DNA from: CALVGQ01 sp964369385
GTDB lineage: Bacteria; Bacillota_I; Bacilli_A; Erysipelotrichales; Erysipelotrichaceae
DNA: 59,749 nucleotides
Direction: 5' to 3'
NCBI GenBank assembly: GCA_964369385.1
Contig: CAYJEY010000011.1
Location: 1-59,749 of the forward strand
A program made the translations under genes and the position numbers. Positions 15,611 to 23,960 of the stretch are shown here, in pieces; the first letter of the stretch is position 1; every line of letters starts with the position of its first letter. The notes beneath the pieces were generated by a model. The model did no database searches and was not told the DNA's origin. It was given only the letters and a program-made list of their open reading frames with translations.

Positions 15611-16396
15611 CTACCATTTCAATTCTATTTCATCTACTACATGCATATTTAACTGCTTCAAATGTTCTTGTGCTTGTTGGAAAATCTCTTCTCTTAAATA
15701 ACTCTCTGGTGTATGTGCATCAATACCTATTATTGCTTTATTACCTACTTCTGCAGCAATTTTCCAAAACTCTGGATACGGATAAGTTGATTTTTCTCCT
15801 GTACCATATGAGTAGACTAGTGATCCAAGATTATACTCTAAAGCGATATCATTTTCTTTGCAATACTCACATAGTCTTCTTGACTCGCTTGCTGCATACT
15901 CATCAAAAGGTCGGTAAGAGCGCATAAATAAATCAGGATGGGCAAGATATGAATACAAATTTGTACTAAGTCCTTCGATACACATATCAATGTAGTTTTT
16001 AAGTTCTTGGTTGATGTGGGTATGTGTACCAAAATAAACTTTTTCTGTTTGTTCAGAAAAATGATTCCCATAAATTATATAATCTATTTTTTTATCTTTG
16101 ATGAACTTACATAGCCAATCCATATTTTCTTTATAATACTCACATTCAAGTCCAATTTTAATTGAAATCTGTTTTGCATATTTTTTCTTTAAACGTGAAA
16201 TACTTTGATAATATTCATCAAATTCAACTAGATCCATACGCATACGCGATTTCACATTTTTTGTGTACTTCCACGGACTATGGTCACTAAATCCAATTTC
16301 ATTGAACCCAGCTTTGATTGCTGCCTTTACATAGTCTTCATCGTTTCCTGATGCGTGATTACATCGATAAGTGTGGGTATGATAATTCGTTTTCAT
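15611..16396 (-). CDS. PHP-domain phosphatase, histidinol-phosphatase type
   Basis: 261 aa metal-dependent phosphoesterase. N-terminal HxH motif in 'NYHTHTYRCNHASG', then 'GFNEIGFSDHSPW', 'GLECEYYKENMDWL', 'YIIYGNHF', 'LAHPDLFMRSY' and 'IIGIDAHTPESY' supply the metal ligands of the PHP family. HisK-type enzymes act on histidinol phosphate, but no other his genes are present, so its real substrate is open. GAGGATATACC precedes the ATG. Cotranscribed with the HAD phosphatase downstream. Confidence 0.88.
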   Translation of the reverse strand: MKTNYHTHTYRCNHASGNDEDYVKAAIKAGFNEIGFSDHSPWKYTKNVKSRMRMDLVEFDEYYQSISRLKKKYAKQISIKIGLECEYYKENMDWLCKFIKDKKIDYIIYGNHFSEQTEKVYFGTHTHINQELKNYIDMCIEGLSTNLYSYLAHPDLFMRSYRPFDEYAASESRRLCEYCKENDIALEYNLGSLVYSYGTGEKSTYPYPEFWKIAAEVGNKAIIGIDAHTPESYLREEIFQQAQEHLKQLNMHVVDEIELKW

Positions 16397-16474
16397 GGTA
16401 TATCCTCTTCTTTACTATTAGTATAATAATCTATTACAACTTATAGTGCAATCGGTTTTATTTATCTTCAATAG

Positions 16475-16500
16475 AAAAAGTTGGCAATTTGCCAACTTTC
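16475..16500 (-). terminator. Terminator after the AbgT gene
   Basis: AAAGTTGGCAAATTGCCAACTTT hairpin (split as AAAGTTGGCAA / TTGCCAACTTT) with T-run on the minus strand. Confidence 0.8.
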
Positions 16501-16506
16501 GTTTTG

Positions 16507-18012
16507 TTATGGAAGGAAGATGTGTGCATCGATCCCAATTGGTAGATTAAACTGCATCCAAATTATTAATAAAACTGACCAACTAAGTAAGAAGGCAAGT
16601 GAATATGGTAGCATCATTGATACAAGTGTTCCAATTGATGCATCTTTGTTATAAGACTTCATATAAATAATAATCATAGGAAAATAACTCATTAATGGAG
16701 AGATAATGTTTGTCGATGAATCTCCGATACGATAAGCCAATTGCGTAAACTCTGGTGAAATACCTAAGTTCATCATAATTGGTACGAAAACTGGTGCAAG
16801 AATCGCCCATTTCGCTGAAGCAGATCCCATAAATAAGTTAATAAAGGCTACAATAAGAATGAACAGCAATACGAGTAAGAATGAAGGAAGCTGTGCTGTT
16901 TGAAGTAAATTAGCTCCATTAACTGCAATAATTGTCCCTAAATTTGAATACGTAAAATAATTAATAAATTGCCCTGCAAAGAACACAAGCACAAGATATG
17001 AACCCATAGATGAGAATGATTTTGCAATCATATCCATAATTTGACTACTACTTTGTATCTTTCCAATTGCATAGCCATACGTTACCCCTGGAACTAAGAA
17101 CACCATGACAATAACTGGTACCATTGCATTACCAAAGAATAAATCAAATCCTAGTACCATGTACAATGCAATCAATGCTACAATAAGCGCAACAAACGCT
17201 ACAAGTGTTTTCTTAAGTGCTAGATTTTCTTCTTTGGTTACTTGTGATAATTCTGCAGTTTGACTTCCTGTGTATTTACCTAAGTTTGGCTCAACAATTT
17301 TCTCAGTTACGATTGACCCAACAACCATAATTACAAATACTGATGCCGCCATGAAGATCCAATTACTAGAACTTGATACAACATAAGTAGGATCTAAGAT
17401 ACGTGCTGCTTCAGTAGTGAAATCAGCTAATAGTGGATCTAAACTACTTAAGATAAGGTTTGCCGAATATCCCCCAGATACTCCAGCAAATGCTGCAGCT
17501 AGACCAGCAAGTGGATGACGTTTCATCGAAAGAAACATCATTGCTGCAAGTGGTGGTAAAAATACATATCCTGCATCAGAAGCAACGTTAGACATAATCC
17601 CTAAGAACACGACCATCATCGTAATTAAACGCTTCGGTGTACGTACTGCCGCTCCTTTAAGTAATACTTCGATAAGTCCTGCATGCTCTGCAACTGATAT
17701 CCCAATCAGAGCAACCATAACAGACCCAAGTGGGGCAAACCCTGTAAAGTTTGACACCATGCTCGAGAAAATGTGACGAACTCCATCAAGAGAAAGTAGA
17801 CTATTTACTCCAGCTGTGACTTCTTGTGGGATAAGAACACCATCAACTTTGACAAGTCCAGTATAAACAACCTCCCAACCAAGCGCAGCACCAATCCCTG
17901 AAAAGAGAATCACTGCAATTGAGAAGTAGAAAAATAACATACCAGGATGGGGTAACTTATTACCTACTCGCTCAATGAAATTTAAAAATGTTTGAATCTT
18001 TGATTTTTTCAT
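16507..18012 (-). CDS. AbgT family transporter
   Basis: 501-aa integral membrane protein with about 12 helices. The AbgT start 'FLNFIERVGNKLPHPGMLFF', 'VRHIFSSMVSNFTGFAPLG', 'SNVASDAGYVFLPPLAAMMF' and 'GDSSTNIISPLMSYFPMI' are family hallmarks. Members import p-aminobenzoyl-glutamate or export antimetabolites; which applies here is not shown. RBS AAAGGG. Between its start and nagB there is a terminator, so it has its own transcript. Confidence 0.92.
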   Translation of the reverse strand: MKKSKIQTFLNFIERVGNKLPHPGMLFFYFSIAVILFSGIGAALGWEVVYTGLVKVDGVLIPQEVTAGVNSLLSLDGVRHIFSSMVSNFTGFAPLGSVMVALIGISVAEHAGLIEVLLKGAAVRTPKRLITMMVVFLGIMSNVASDAGYVFLPPLAAMMFLSMKRHPLAGLAAAFAGVSGGYSANLILSSLDPLLADFTTEAARILDPTYVVSSSSNWIFMAASVFVIMVVGSIVTEKIVEPNLGKYTGSQTAELSQVTKEENLALKKTLVAFVALIVALIALYMVLGFDLFFGNAMVPVIVMVFLVPGVTYGYAIGKIQSSSQIMDMIAKSFSSMGSYLVLVFFAGQFINYFTYSNLGTIIAVNGANLLQTAQLPSFLLVLLFILIVAFINLFMGSASAKWAILAPVFVPIMMNLGISPEFTQLAYRIGDSSTNIISPLMSYFPMIIIYMKSYNKDASIGTLVSMMLPYSLAFLLSWSVLLIIWMQFNLPIGIDAHIFLP

Positions 18013-18131
18013 AATAAACCCTTTCTACAGAACTTTAATTTTAATTTAATTTCACATAATATACAAGTAAAATTATTCTATCCTTAATTTTGCTCATTCA
18101 TAAAATTAATAATCATTTACTTCAAGTCAAA

Positions 18132-18163
18132 TAAAAAGACCTATCTCAAAATAAGATAAGTCC
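18132..18163 (-). terminator. Terminator after nagB
   Basis: GACTTATCT-loop-AGATAGGTC stem then TTTTT on the minus strand, 20 bases past the nagB stop. Confidence 0.75.
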
Positions 18164-18184
18164 ATGCTATTATAAGTTCAACTT

Positions 18185-18937
18185 CTAGATGAATGCATCT
18201 ATTTTATCTATTGGTAAAAGTGAAGCCGCTTCTTCATCTAAGAACAAAGTAATATTATGATGCATTTTGATAAATGATACAGGGTACATAGGATCAATGC
18301 GATTATCTTCAAATAATTTACTTAAAAGTGAGGCTTTATGTTTACCGCAAGCAATCACTATGAAATGTTTTGTCTTCATGATTTCTTCCATACCAATAGA
18401 CAAGGCCTTAGTTGGTACAAACCCTTCTTGAAACTCCTTCTTGTTTTGAATAATTGTTGCTTCTCTTAAATCAACTACATGCGTTTTAGCCATCAAATAT
18501 TGATTTGGCTCATTGAATGCAATATGCCCATTATCTCCAATTCCCGTAATGGCAATATCAAATCCACCAATATTCGCTATTTCTTTGGCGTAAACTTCAC
18601 ACTCTTTATGAATGTCTTGCGCTAACGCATCAGGTAATCTAACATTTGTACGATCAATATTCACGTGATTCAAAAAATGCTTGTTCATAAAATAGGCAAA
18701 GCTATTGACATTTTCTTTTGATAAGCCTACATATTCATCCATATCAAATGTTCTCATTTTAGAAAAATCAACTACTCCTTGATTATAGAACTCAACTAAT
18801 TTTTTATACATTCCAATTGGAGAATTTCCCGCTGGTAAACAAAAAACCAAATTGGGTTTTTCATTTACTTCCTTAACAATCTGTTTTGCAACCAATTCAC
18901 TTACTTCATTGTAGTCTTTTGCAATAATAACTTTCAT
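18185..18937 (-). CDS. nagB: Glucosamine-6-phosphate deaminase
   Basis: Converts glucosamine-6-phosphate to fructose-6-phosphate and ammonia, channelling amino sugars into glycolysis. 250 aa, normal length. 'FDMDEYVGL', 'GIGDNGHIAFNEP' (catalytic Asp/His/Glu) and 'LSIGMEEIMKTKHFIVIACG' are conserved. The phosphate loop reads 'CLPAGNSPIGMY' where most members have LPTGSTPLG, a mild departure. RBS AAGGAGGACAAG is excellent. No nagA or nag transport gene is adjacent. Confidence 0.95.
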   Translation of the reverse strand: MKVIIAKDYNEVSELVAKQIVKEVNEKPNLVFCLPAGNSPIGMYKKLVEFYNQGVVDFSKMRTFDMDEYVGLSKENVNSFAYFMNKHFLNHVNIDRTNVRLPDALAQDIHKECEVYAKEIANIGGFDIAITGIGDNGHIAFNEPNQYLMAKTHVVDLREATIIQNKKEFQEGFVPTKALSIGMEEIMKTKHFIVIACGKHKASLLSKLFEDNRIDPMYPVSFIKMHHNITLFLDEEAASLLPIDKIDAFI

Positions 18938-19105
18938 CTTGTCCTCCTTGAGTTAAAATTATTTGCTTATGGTTTCTCTACCTCAATTGTACTTCAAAAT
19001 TACACTAACTTCAATTCATGAATCAATGAACTTGGTTTTACGTTAAAACAATTTTAATAGATTTTTGGCTCACACACTGTAATAAAACTTCCATCTAAGA
19101 TAATA

Positions 19106-19144
19106 CAAAACAAGCAGAATGCAAATAACATTCTGCTTGTTTTA
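19106..19144 (-). terminator. Terminator after the MacAB-like operon
   Basis: AAAACAAGCAGAATG / CATTCTGCTTGTTTT, 15-bp perfect stem with 7-base loop, between the repeat lipoprotein and nagB. Confidence 0.88.
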
Positions 19145-19152
19145 TCTTTAAA

Positions 19153-19602
19153 TTACTCTGATGTTATCGATTCTCCAGTTGATTGTTCTTCTGGTATATC
19201 TTCCATATCAGGTCGCTCTCCCTCTGGCATATCTTCCATATCAGGTCGCTCCCCCTCTGGCATATCCTCCATATTAGGTCGCTCTCCCTCTGGCATATCT
19301 TCCATATTAGGTCGTTCTCCCTCTGGCATATCTTCCANNNNNNNNNNNNNNNNNNNNNNNNNNNNNNNNNNNNNNNNNNNNNNNNNNNNNNNNNNNNNNN
19401 NNNNNNNNNNNNNNNNNNNNNNNNNNNNNNNNNNNNNTCCCTCTGGCATATCTTCCATATTAGGTCGTTCTCCCTCTGGCATATCTTCCATACTTGACTG
19501 TGAATCATTCATTTCAGTTTCATCTAAATTGGTACCATTACTGCTGCTACACCCACTTAGCATTATTACTGTGATGAGTAAAACTATCCCTATTTTTTTC
19601 AT
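19153..19602 (-). CDS. Lipoprotein made of tandem Met-Glu-Asp-Met-Pro-Glu-Gly repeats (gap inside)
   Basis: Signal peptide with lipobox 'VIMLSGCSSSNG' (Cys ~18), so it would be anchored to the outside of the membrane. The mature part is tandem 11-residue units 'MEDMPEGERPN/D' encoded by a 33-bp repeat; at least six units are visible around an N-gap (19338-19437), and the true number is unknown. The C-terminus is 'EEQSTGESITSE'. It is the last gene of the adaptor-ATPase-permease operon, 12 bases after the permease stop, with AAGGAGAG as RBS. The adaptor protein ends in a related Met/Gly/Pro-rich tail, so both may be extracellular accessories of the exporter. Function unknown. Confidence 0.75.
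   Translation of the reverse strand: MKKIGIVLLITVIMLSGCSSSNGTNLDETEMNDSQSSMEDMPEGERPNMEDMPEGXXXXXXXXXXXXXXXXXXXXXXXXXXXXXXXXXXEDMPEGERPNMEDMPEGERPNMEDMPEGERPDMEDMPEGERPDMEDIPEEQSTGESITSE
19183..19500 (-). repeat. 33-bp minisatellite in the lipoprotein gene
   Basis: Near-identical 33-bp units on both sides of the N-gap, alternating Asn and Asp at the last residue. Units keep the reading frame, so copy-number change would only alter length. The gap is what short-read assembly of such a repeat would produce. Confidence 0.85.
19338..19437. other. Assembly gap (100 N)
   Basis: Exactly 100 N inside the 33-bp tandem repeat; a nominal length, so the real size is unknown. Confidence 0.98.
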
Positions 19603-19614
19603 CGCTCTCTCCTT

Positions 19615-20868
19615 TTATTCATGTCGTAGTGCTTCAATTGGATCAAGTTTTGCGGCTTTTTTCGCTGGATAATAACCAAAGAACAGCCCGATAAACATTG
19701 AGAATCCGACAGCCAGTACAATGGCGTACATATCTGGCGTTGCAGGAAAACCTAGAAGTGTTGAAGCAAACATACCTAGACCTACTCCCAAGGCAACTCC
19801 AATTGCACCTCCAACCATACAAATTATCACTGCCTCTGTAACAAACTGTAGCATAATATCAAAGGTAGGTGCACCCAGCGCTTTACGTGTCCCAATCTCT
19901 TTTGTACGTTCAGTAATTGACACAAGCATAATATTCATAACTCCAATACCACCGACAAGTAGTGAAATCGAAGCAATCGCCGCAATGGCAATTTGAATTG
20001 TTCCTAGCATTTCTGTGAAACTCTCTACCATAGATGAGGGATCAGACACTGTTGCAGTATACGTTTCATTTCGATTGTATACTTCTGTAAAAAAGTTCGT
20101 TGCATATTGGTTCATTTCGTCTAAATTAACATCCTCATTAAATAGGATTGTCATACTTGCATATCCATCACTACTTCCACTCATTTCCTTCGCCGTAGTA
20201 ATAGGCATAAACACTTGATATGTGTCTCCACTTGAAAACATAGACATTATAGAGGAATCTTCACTACTACTAGTCACACCAACAATATAGAATATCTCTA
20301 TATTATTACTATTGTAAAGTTTGATTTCTTGCCCAATGGGATCTTGATTACCAAATAACTCAGTAGCCAAATCTTCTTCTATTAACAATAAATTTCTTGC
20401 CTCATCTATATCTTCTTGCGTAAAATCTCGTCCATAGGCTAGCTCAAAACTTGTTTCAAGTTGATATCCTGTATTGATTCCTGTAGTTGATAGTGAATAC
20501 GTTGTAGTATCACTGTTTGTCGATAAATTAGATACTGACTCACTTAGTGAAATCGCAGTTAACTCATTTGCAAAAAGAGTTTCAAACTCACTTACAATTT
20601 CATCACTAATGTAGTCTTCTTCGCTCATATTTCCAGAAGAAAAGAGTCTCGTATTCCCTTCTTCTTGACTTTTTTGTGTAACAGAAACTGACAATGTATT
20701 AATTCCAAAGTCCGACATTGTCGAATTTACTGAAGCTGTTAATGAGTTACCTACTGTTACAATTGCAATAACTGAAGCTATCCCAATAATAATTCCTAAC
20801 ATCGTCAGTAAAGATCTCATTTTATTTGCACGCAATGCACCAAAGGCCAACGCAATATTATTCCACAT
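19615..20868 (-). CDS. MacB-like ABC transporter permease (FtsX domain)
   Basis: 417 aa. N-terminal membrane helix after 'ALRANKMRSLLTMLGIIIG', a large extracellular MacB core (about 45-270), then three C-terminal helices with 'GVMNIMLVSITERTKEIGTRKALGA' and 'YYPAKKAAKLDPIEALRHE', the FtsX signature. It works with the ATPase encoded directly upstream (11-base overlap) and the HlyD/MacA-like adaptor as a mechanotransmission-type exporter. GGAGGTCATT precedes the ATG. Confidence 0.93.
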   Translation of the reverse strand: MWNNIALAFGALRANKMRSLLTMLGIIIGIASVIAIVTVGNSLTASVNSTMSDFGINTLSVSVTQKSQEEGNTRLFSSGNMSEEDYISDEIVSEFETLFANELTAISLSESVSNLSTNSDTTTYSLSTTGINTGYQLETSFELAYGRDFTQEDIDEARNLLLIEEDLATELFGNQDPIGQEIKLYNSNNIEIFYIVGVTSSSEDSSIMSMFSSGDTYQVFMPITTAKEMSGSSDGYASMTILFNEDVNLDEMNQYATNFFTEVYNRNETYTATVSDPSSMVESFTEMLGTIQIAIAAIASISLLVGGIGVMNIMLVSITERTKEIGTRKALGAPTFDIMLQFVTEAVIICMVGGAIGVALGVGLGMFASTLLGFPATPDMYAIVLAVGFSMFIGLFFGYYPAKKAAKLDPIEALRHE

Positions 20869-21562
20869 AATGACCTCCTTTTACATCAGAAATGATATCT
20901 CCATCTTTTAGTGTTACAATTCTTTCACATTGTTTTGCCAATTCCGGATTATGTGTAATGAACACAATTGTATTACCATTTTCTTTATGAAGTTTGTGCA
21001 AGATTTCCATCACTTGTGTAGAAGTTTCCGAGTCAAGTGCACCTGTAGGCTCATCTGCAAGAATAATTGATGGGTCATTCGCTAGGGCTCGTGCAATAGC
21101 AACACGTTGCTTTTGCCCACCAGATAACTCATTTGGTTTGTGATGAATACGATTTCCCATATTAACGCTTTCCAGTAGCTGAAAAGCTCTTTTTCGGCGT
21201 GATTTTGGACTAACCCTTGCATAGAGCATAGGTAATTCAACATTATCCATAATACTTGATCGTCCAATCAAATTGAAATTTTGAAATATAAATCCAATAT
21301 TTCGATTACGTATTGCAGCTTTCTCATTTTCTTTAATACTTTTAATATTTTCATTGTTTAAAATATATTCTCCAGAAGTCGCCGTATCAAGTACACCAAT
21401 GATGTTCATTAAAGTACTTTTTCCTGATCCAGATTCACCTACAATAGCTACAAACTCACCTTTGTAAATTGTCAAGTTAATTCCGTGGAGCACCTCGAGT
21501 TCATTTGGTTTTCCAATAAAATAACTTTTTCGTATATCTTTTAACTCGATTACGCTTTCCAT
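20858..21562 (-). CDS. MacB/LolD-type ABC transporter ATP-binding protein
   Basis: 234 aa. Walker A 'GESGSGKSTLMNIIG', signature 'LSGGQKQRVAIARALA', Walker B 'IILADEPTGALDSETS', H-loop 'FITHNPE'. The start 'MESVIELKDIRKSY' at 21562 follows GGAGGG located inside the end of the adaptor gene and lies 4 bases after the adaptor stop; the longer frame would overlap the adaptor gene. Its 3' end overlaps the permease gene by 11 bases. Confidence 0.95.
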   Translation of the reverse strand: MESVIELKDIRKSYFIGKPNELEVLHGINLTIYKGEFVAIVGESGSGKSTLMNIIGVLDTATSGEYILNNENIKSIKENEKAAIRNRNIGFIFQNFNLIGRSSIMDNVELPMLYARVSPKSRRKRAFQLLESVNMGNRIHHKPNELSGGQKQRVAIARALANDPSIILADEPTGALDSETSTQVMEILHKLHKENGNTIVFITHNPELAKQCERIVTLKDGDIISDVKGGHYVE

Positions 21563-21566
21563 CTGC

Positions 21567-23153
21567 TTATTGCCCTCCAGCTGGTCTTTGTCCTCCACCA
21601 GACATACCGCTACCACTTGGCATTTCTCCACCACTCATGCCATCCAGCATGTTTGGCATCATTGAATCACTCTCAATTGTGGCATCTTCCAAGATCGCAC
21701 TTGAGCGAATTACTAATCCTTCTTGTATTTGTGCTCCGCTTACTTCAATATAATAGTCATTGCTTTGTCCAGTTGTCACTTCGATTCTTTCAAACGAGTC
21801 TTCTGTATTACCTTCTGAAATTTGCTTATACACATAAGATACTCCATCAACTACTTCAATAGCATCAATTGGTACCATATAGACATCCTCAATAGTAGAC
21901 AACATAATATCTACTTGCGCATTCATCCCAATTAGTAATCCTGTACCTGTTTGATCGATTTCAACTGTTACAGTAAATGTAGATGATGTAGATCCTTGTC
22001 CTGATACTGATGCAACTGGAGATTTTGAAGTTACTGTACCTGTGATTTCTTCAGTTGTTGCATCACTTAGAATATTAGCTGTTTGTCCTATTTCAATAGA
22101 ATGAATATCCGCTTCGCTAACTTGAACTTCAATTTTTAATGAATTCATATCATCAATTGTAACTAAATCAGTTGTGTTAGATACTTGCGATCCTACAGTT
22201 GCCCCTACTTTTGTCACTGTTCCAGTACTTTCTGCTTTTAATGTATAATCATCTATTGTCTCATAAAGAGCAGATAATTGGTCTTGATAACTCTCTAAAA
22301 GTGTACTAGTTTGGTTATCTAAATTTGATTGAGCGGTACCCAATGTTTCTTCTGCTTTAAGATACGTTGACTTTGTAGTCTCATACGCGTTTAGAGTTTG
22401 GTTGTATGTTCCCTCTAGTGTAGTGAAATTATATGTCATTTTAACTGTATCTAAATTAGATTGAGCAACTTGCAATGCTTGATCTTTTATAGAAAATTCA
22501 CTATTAGCTGCTGTTAATATATCATTAGCACTAGCAATCAGAGCACTATCACCAGTTGTAATTGCACTATTGTATGACTCTTGAGCATTCCCTACTGCAA
22601 TAAGTGCAGTATTGTATTCACTTAGTTTTGCATCATAATCTGCTTGTGCAGCACTTACTGCACCACTTGCTGCATCATACATCATTTTTGCACTTTCGTA
22701 TGCTGATGATGTACCGTTTGTACCATACACAATTGTCCATGCGCTATCCTTAGCCGTAAGTGCACTATCATAAGCTTCTTGCAATTTTTCTTTTTCATCA
22801 CTAATTTTTTCATTTAAATCGGCAATTTGTTCATTGAGTTGATCTTGCTCCAACAAAATCACACTATCACCTTCATTCACCACATCCCCTACTTCAACAA
22901 GTACTTGTGCAACCTTTACTCCTTGAATACTACTTGATACAGCAGTTGTATTTGTTGAGGACACAGTACCTGTCGCTGAGATTACCTCGTCAATCGATCC
23001 TTTTGTGAGTGTTGTTGTACGTATATAAGTTTGTGTCTCTTGTGGTTCTTCGCTTTCTTGTGCACTACCACTTACTAAATAGATTGATCCGCCTATTAAA
23101 GCTATTACAATCAATCCTGCAATCATTTTTTTACTTTTAAACAGTTTTACCAT
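21567..23153 (-). CDS. MacA/HlyD-type membrane fusion adaptor
   Basis: 528 aa. N-terminal membrane anchor ('MIAGLIVIALIGGSIYLVS'), biotinyl-lipoyl-like halves ('GVKVAQVLVEVGDVVNEGD' and 'LKAESTGTVTKVGATVG'), a long Ala/Gln/Ser-rich coiled coil (about 115-300), beta-barrel domain, and a Met/Gly/Pro-rich tail 'MSGGEMPSGSGMSGGGQRP'. In Gram-positives such adaptors pair with MacB-like transporters to move peptides or lipophilic compounds. The start at 23153 has AAGGAGAAAG upstream; the longer frame lies over the divergent promoter. First gene of the exporter operon, divergent from the two-component genes. Confidence 0.9.
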   Translation of the reverse strand: MVKLFKSKKMIAGLIVIALIGGSIYLVSGSAQESEEPQETQTYIRTTTLTKGSIDEVISATGTVSSTNTTAVSSSIQGVKVAQVLVEVGDVVNEGDSVILLEQDQLNEQIADLNEKISDEKEKLQEAYDSALTAKDSAWTIVYGTNGTSSAYESAKMMYDAASGAVSAAQADYDAKLSEYNTALIAVGNAQESYNSAITTGDSALIASANDILTAANSEFSIKDQALQVAQSNLDTVKMTYNFTTLEGTYNQTLNAYETTKSTYLKAEETLGTAQSNLDNQTSTLLESYQDQLSALYETIDDYTLKAESTGTVTKVGATVGSQVSNTTDLVTIDDMNSLKIEVQVSEADIHSIEIGQTANILSDATTEEITGTVTSKSPVASVSGQGSTSSTFTVTVEIDQTGTGLLIGMNAQVDIMLSTIEDVYMVPIDAIEVVDGVSYVYKQISEGNTEDSFERIEVTTGQSNDYYIEVSGAQIQEGLVIRSSAILEDATIESDSMMPNMLDGMSGGEMPSGSGMSGGGQRPAGGQ

Positions 23154-23193
23154 TTTCTTTCTCCTTTTAGCTACATTGTTATGATAAACATGG

Positions 23194-23248
23194 AAGCTTA
23201 AATGAACCTTGAATAATATTTTTAATTTTTCAAGCTTCATTTAAGCTT
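23194..23248. promoter_or_regulatory. Symmetric operator between exporter operon and its two-component genes
   Basis: Perfect 13-bp inverted repeat: AAGCTTAAATGAA at 23194-23206 and TTCATTTAAGCTT at 23236-23248, 29 bp apart. The right half also holds a second AAGCTT at 23232-23237, giving an 11-bp-period direct repeat typical of OmpR-family sites. Six bases after the right AAGCTT is TAGAAT (23255-23260), a -10 for the regulator gene; six bases beyond the left arm on the other strand is TTATCA(T). This suggests the OmpR-type regulator activates both promoters from mirror-image sites. Confidence 0.6.
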
Positions 23249-23282
23249 AAGTGGTAGAATAAGAAGTAGAGAGGTAATACCC

Positions 23283-23960
23283 ATGAGATTATTAATTATA
23301 GAAGATGAAGCAGGACTGCGTAATGGTCTGAAACTCACACTAGAAAAACAAGGTTATCTTGTTGATACTGCAGAAAATGGAGAAATTGGCTTAGAATATG
23401 CTTTATCTCCTATTTATGATGCGATTGTGCTTGATATCATGATGCCCTTTTTAAACGGATATGAAGTCTTAAAACACATACGTCACAAAAAAATCAAAAC
23501 CCCGGTTTTAATGCTCTCAGCGAAATCAGAGGTTGATGATAAAGTAACCGGGCTAGATATTGGAGCAGATGACTATTTAACAAAGCCCTTTGACACAAAA
23601 GAGCTCATTGCTCGCATTCGTGTTCTAACTCGTCGTAACAATGAGATTAATGAATCTTTATTGATTTTTGCAGACTTAACATTAAACACACAAAGCAAAG
23701 ACTTACTCTGTGCTACAAAAACAGTTCATCTAGGTGCAAAGGAGTTTCAATTACTAGAAGTATTTTTCTTAAACCAAACAAACGTCCTCTCCAAGGAATT
23801 ATTGTTTGAAAAAGTTTGGGGTATTGAAGATGCAACAGACTATAACAATGTTGAGGTTTACATATCATTCATTCGAAAGAAACTACAATTTTTAGGTACT
23901 CAAGTTCAAATCAAAGTTATTCGGAATCTTGGTTATCGTTTGGAGCTAAAGCATGATTAA
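23283..23960 (+). CDS. OmpR/PhoB-family response regulator
   Basis: 225 aa. REC domain 1-118 with Asp51 in 'YDAIVLDIMMPFLNG' and 'DDYLTKPF'; winged-helix domain 128-223 with 'HLGAKEFQLLEVFFLNQTNVLS' (in parts) and 'VYISFIRKKLQFL'. It overlaps the kinase gene by 8 bases. Divergent from the MacA-MacB operon with a shared operator-like region, so it very likely controls that exporter. Confidence 0.95.
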   Translation: MRLLIIEDEAGLRNGLKLTLEKQGYLVDTAENGEIGLEYALSPIYDAIVLDIMMPFLNGYEVLKHIRHKKIKTPVLMLSAKSEVDDKVTGLDIGADDYLTKPFDTKELIARIRVLTRRNNEINESLLIFADLTLNTQSKDLLCATKTVHLGAKEFQLLEVFFLNQTNVLSKELLFEKVWGIEDATDYNNVEVYISFIRKKLQFLGTQVQIKVIRNLGYRLELKHD

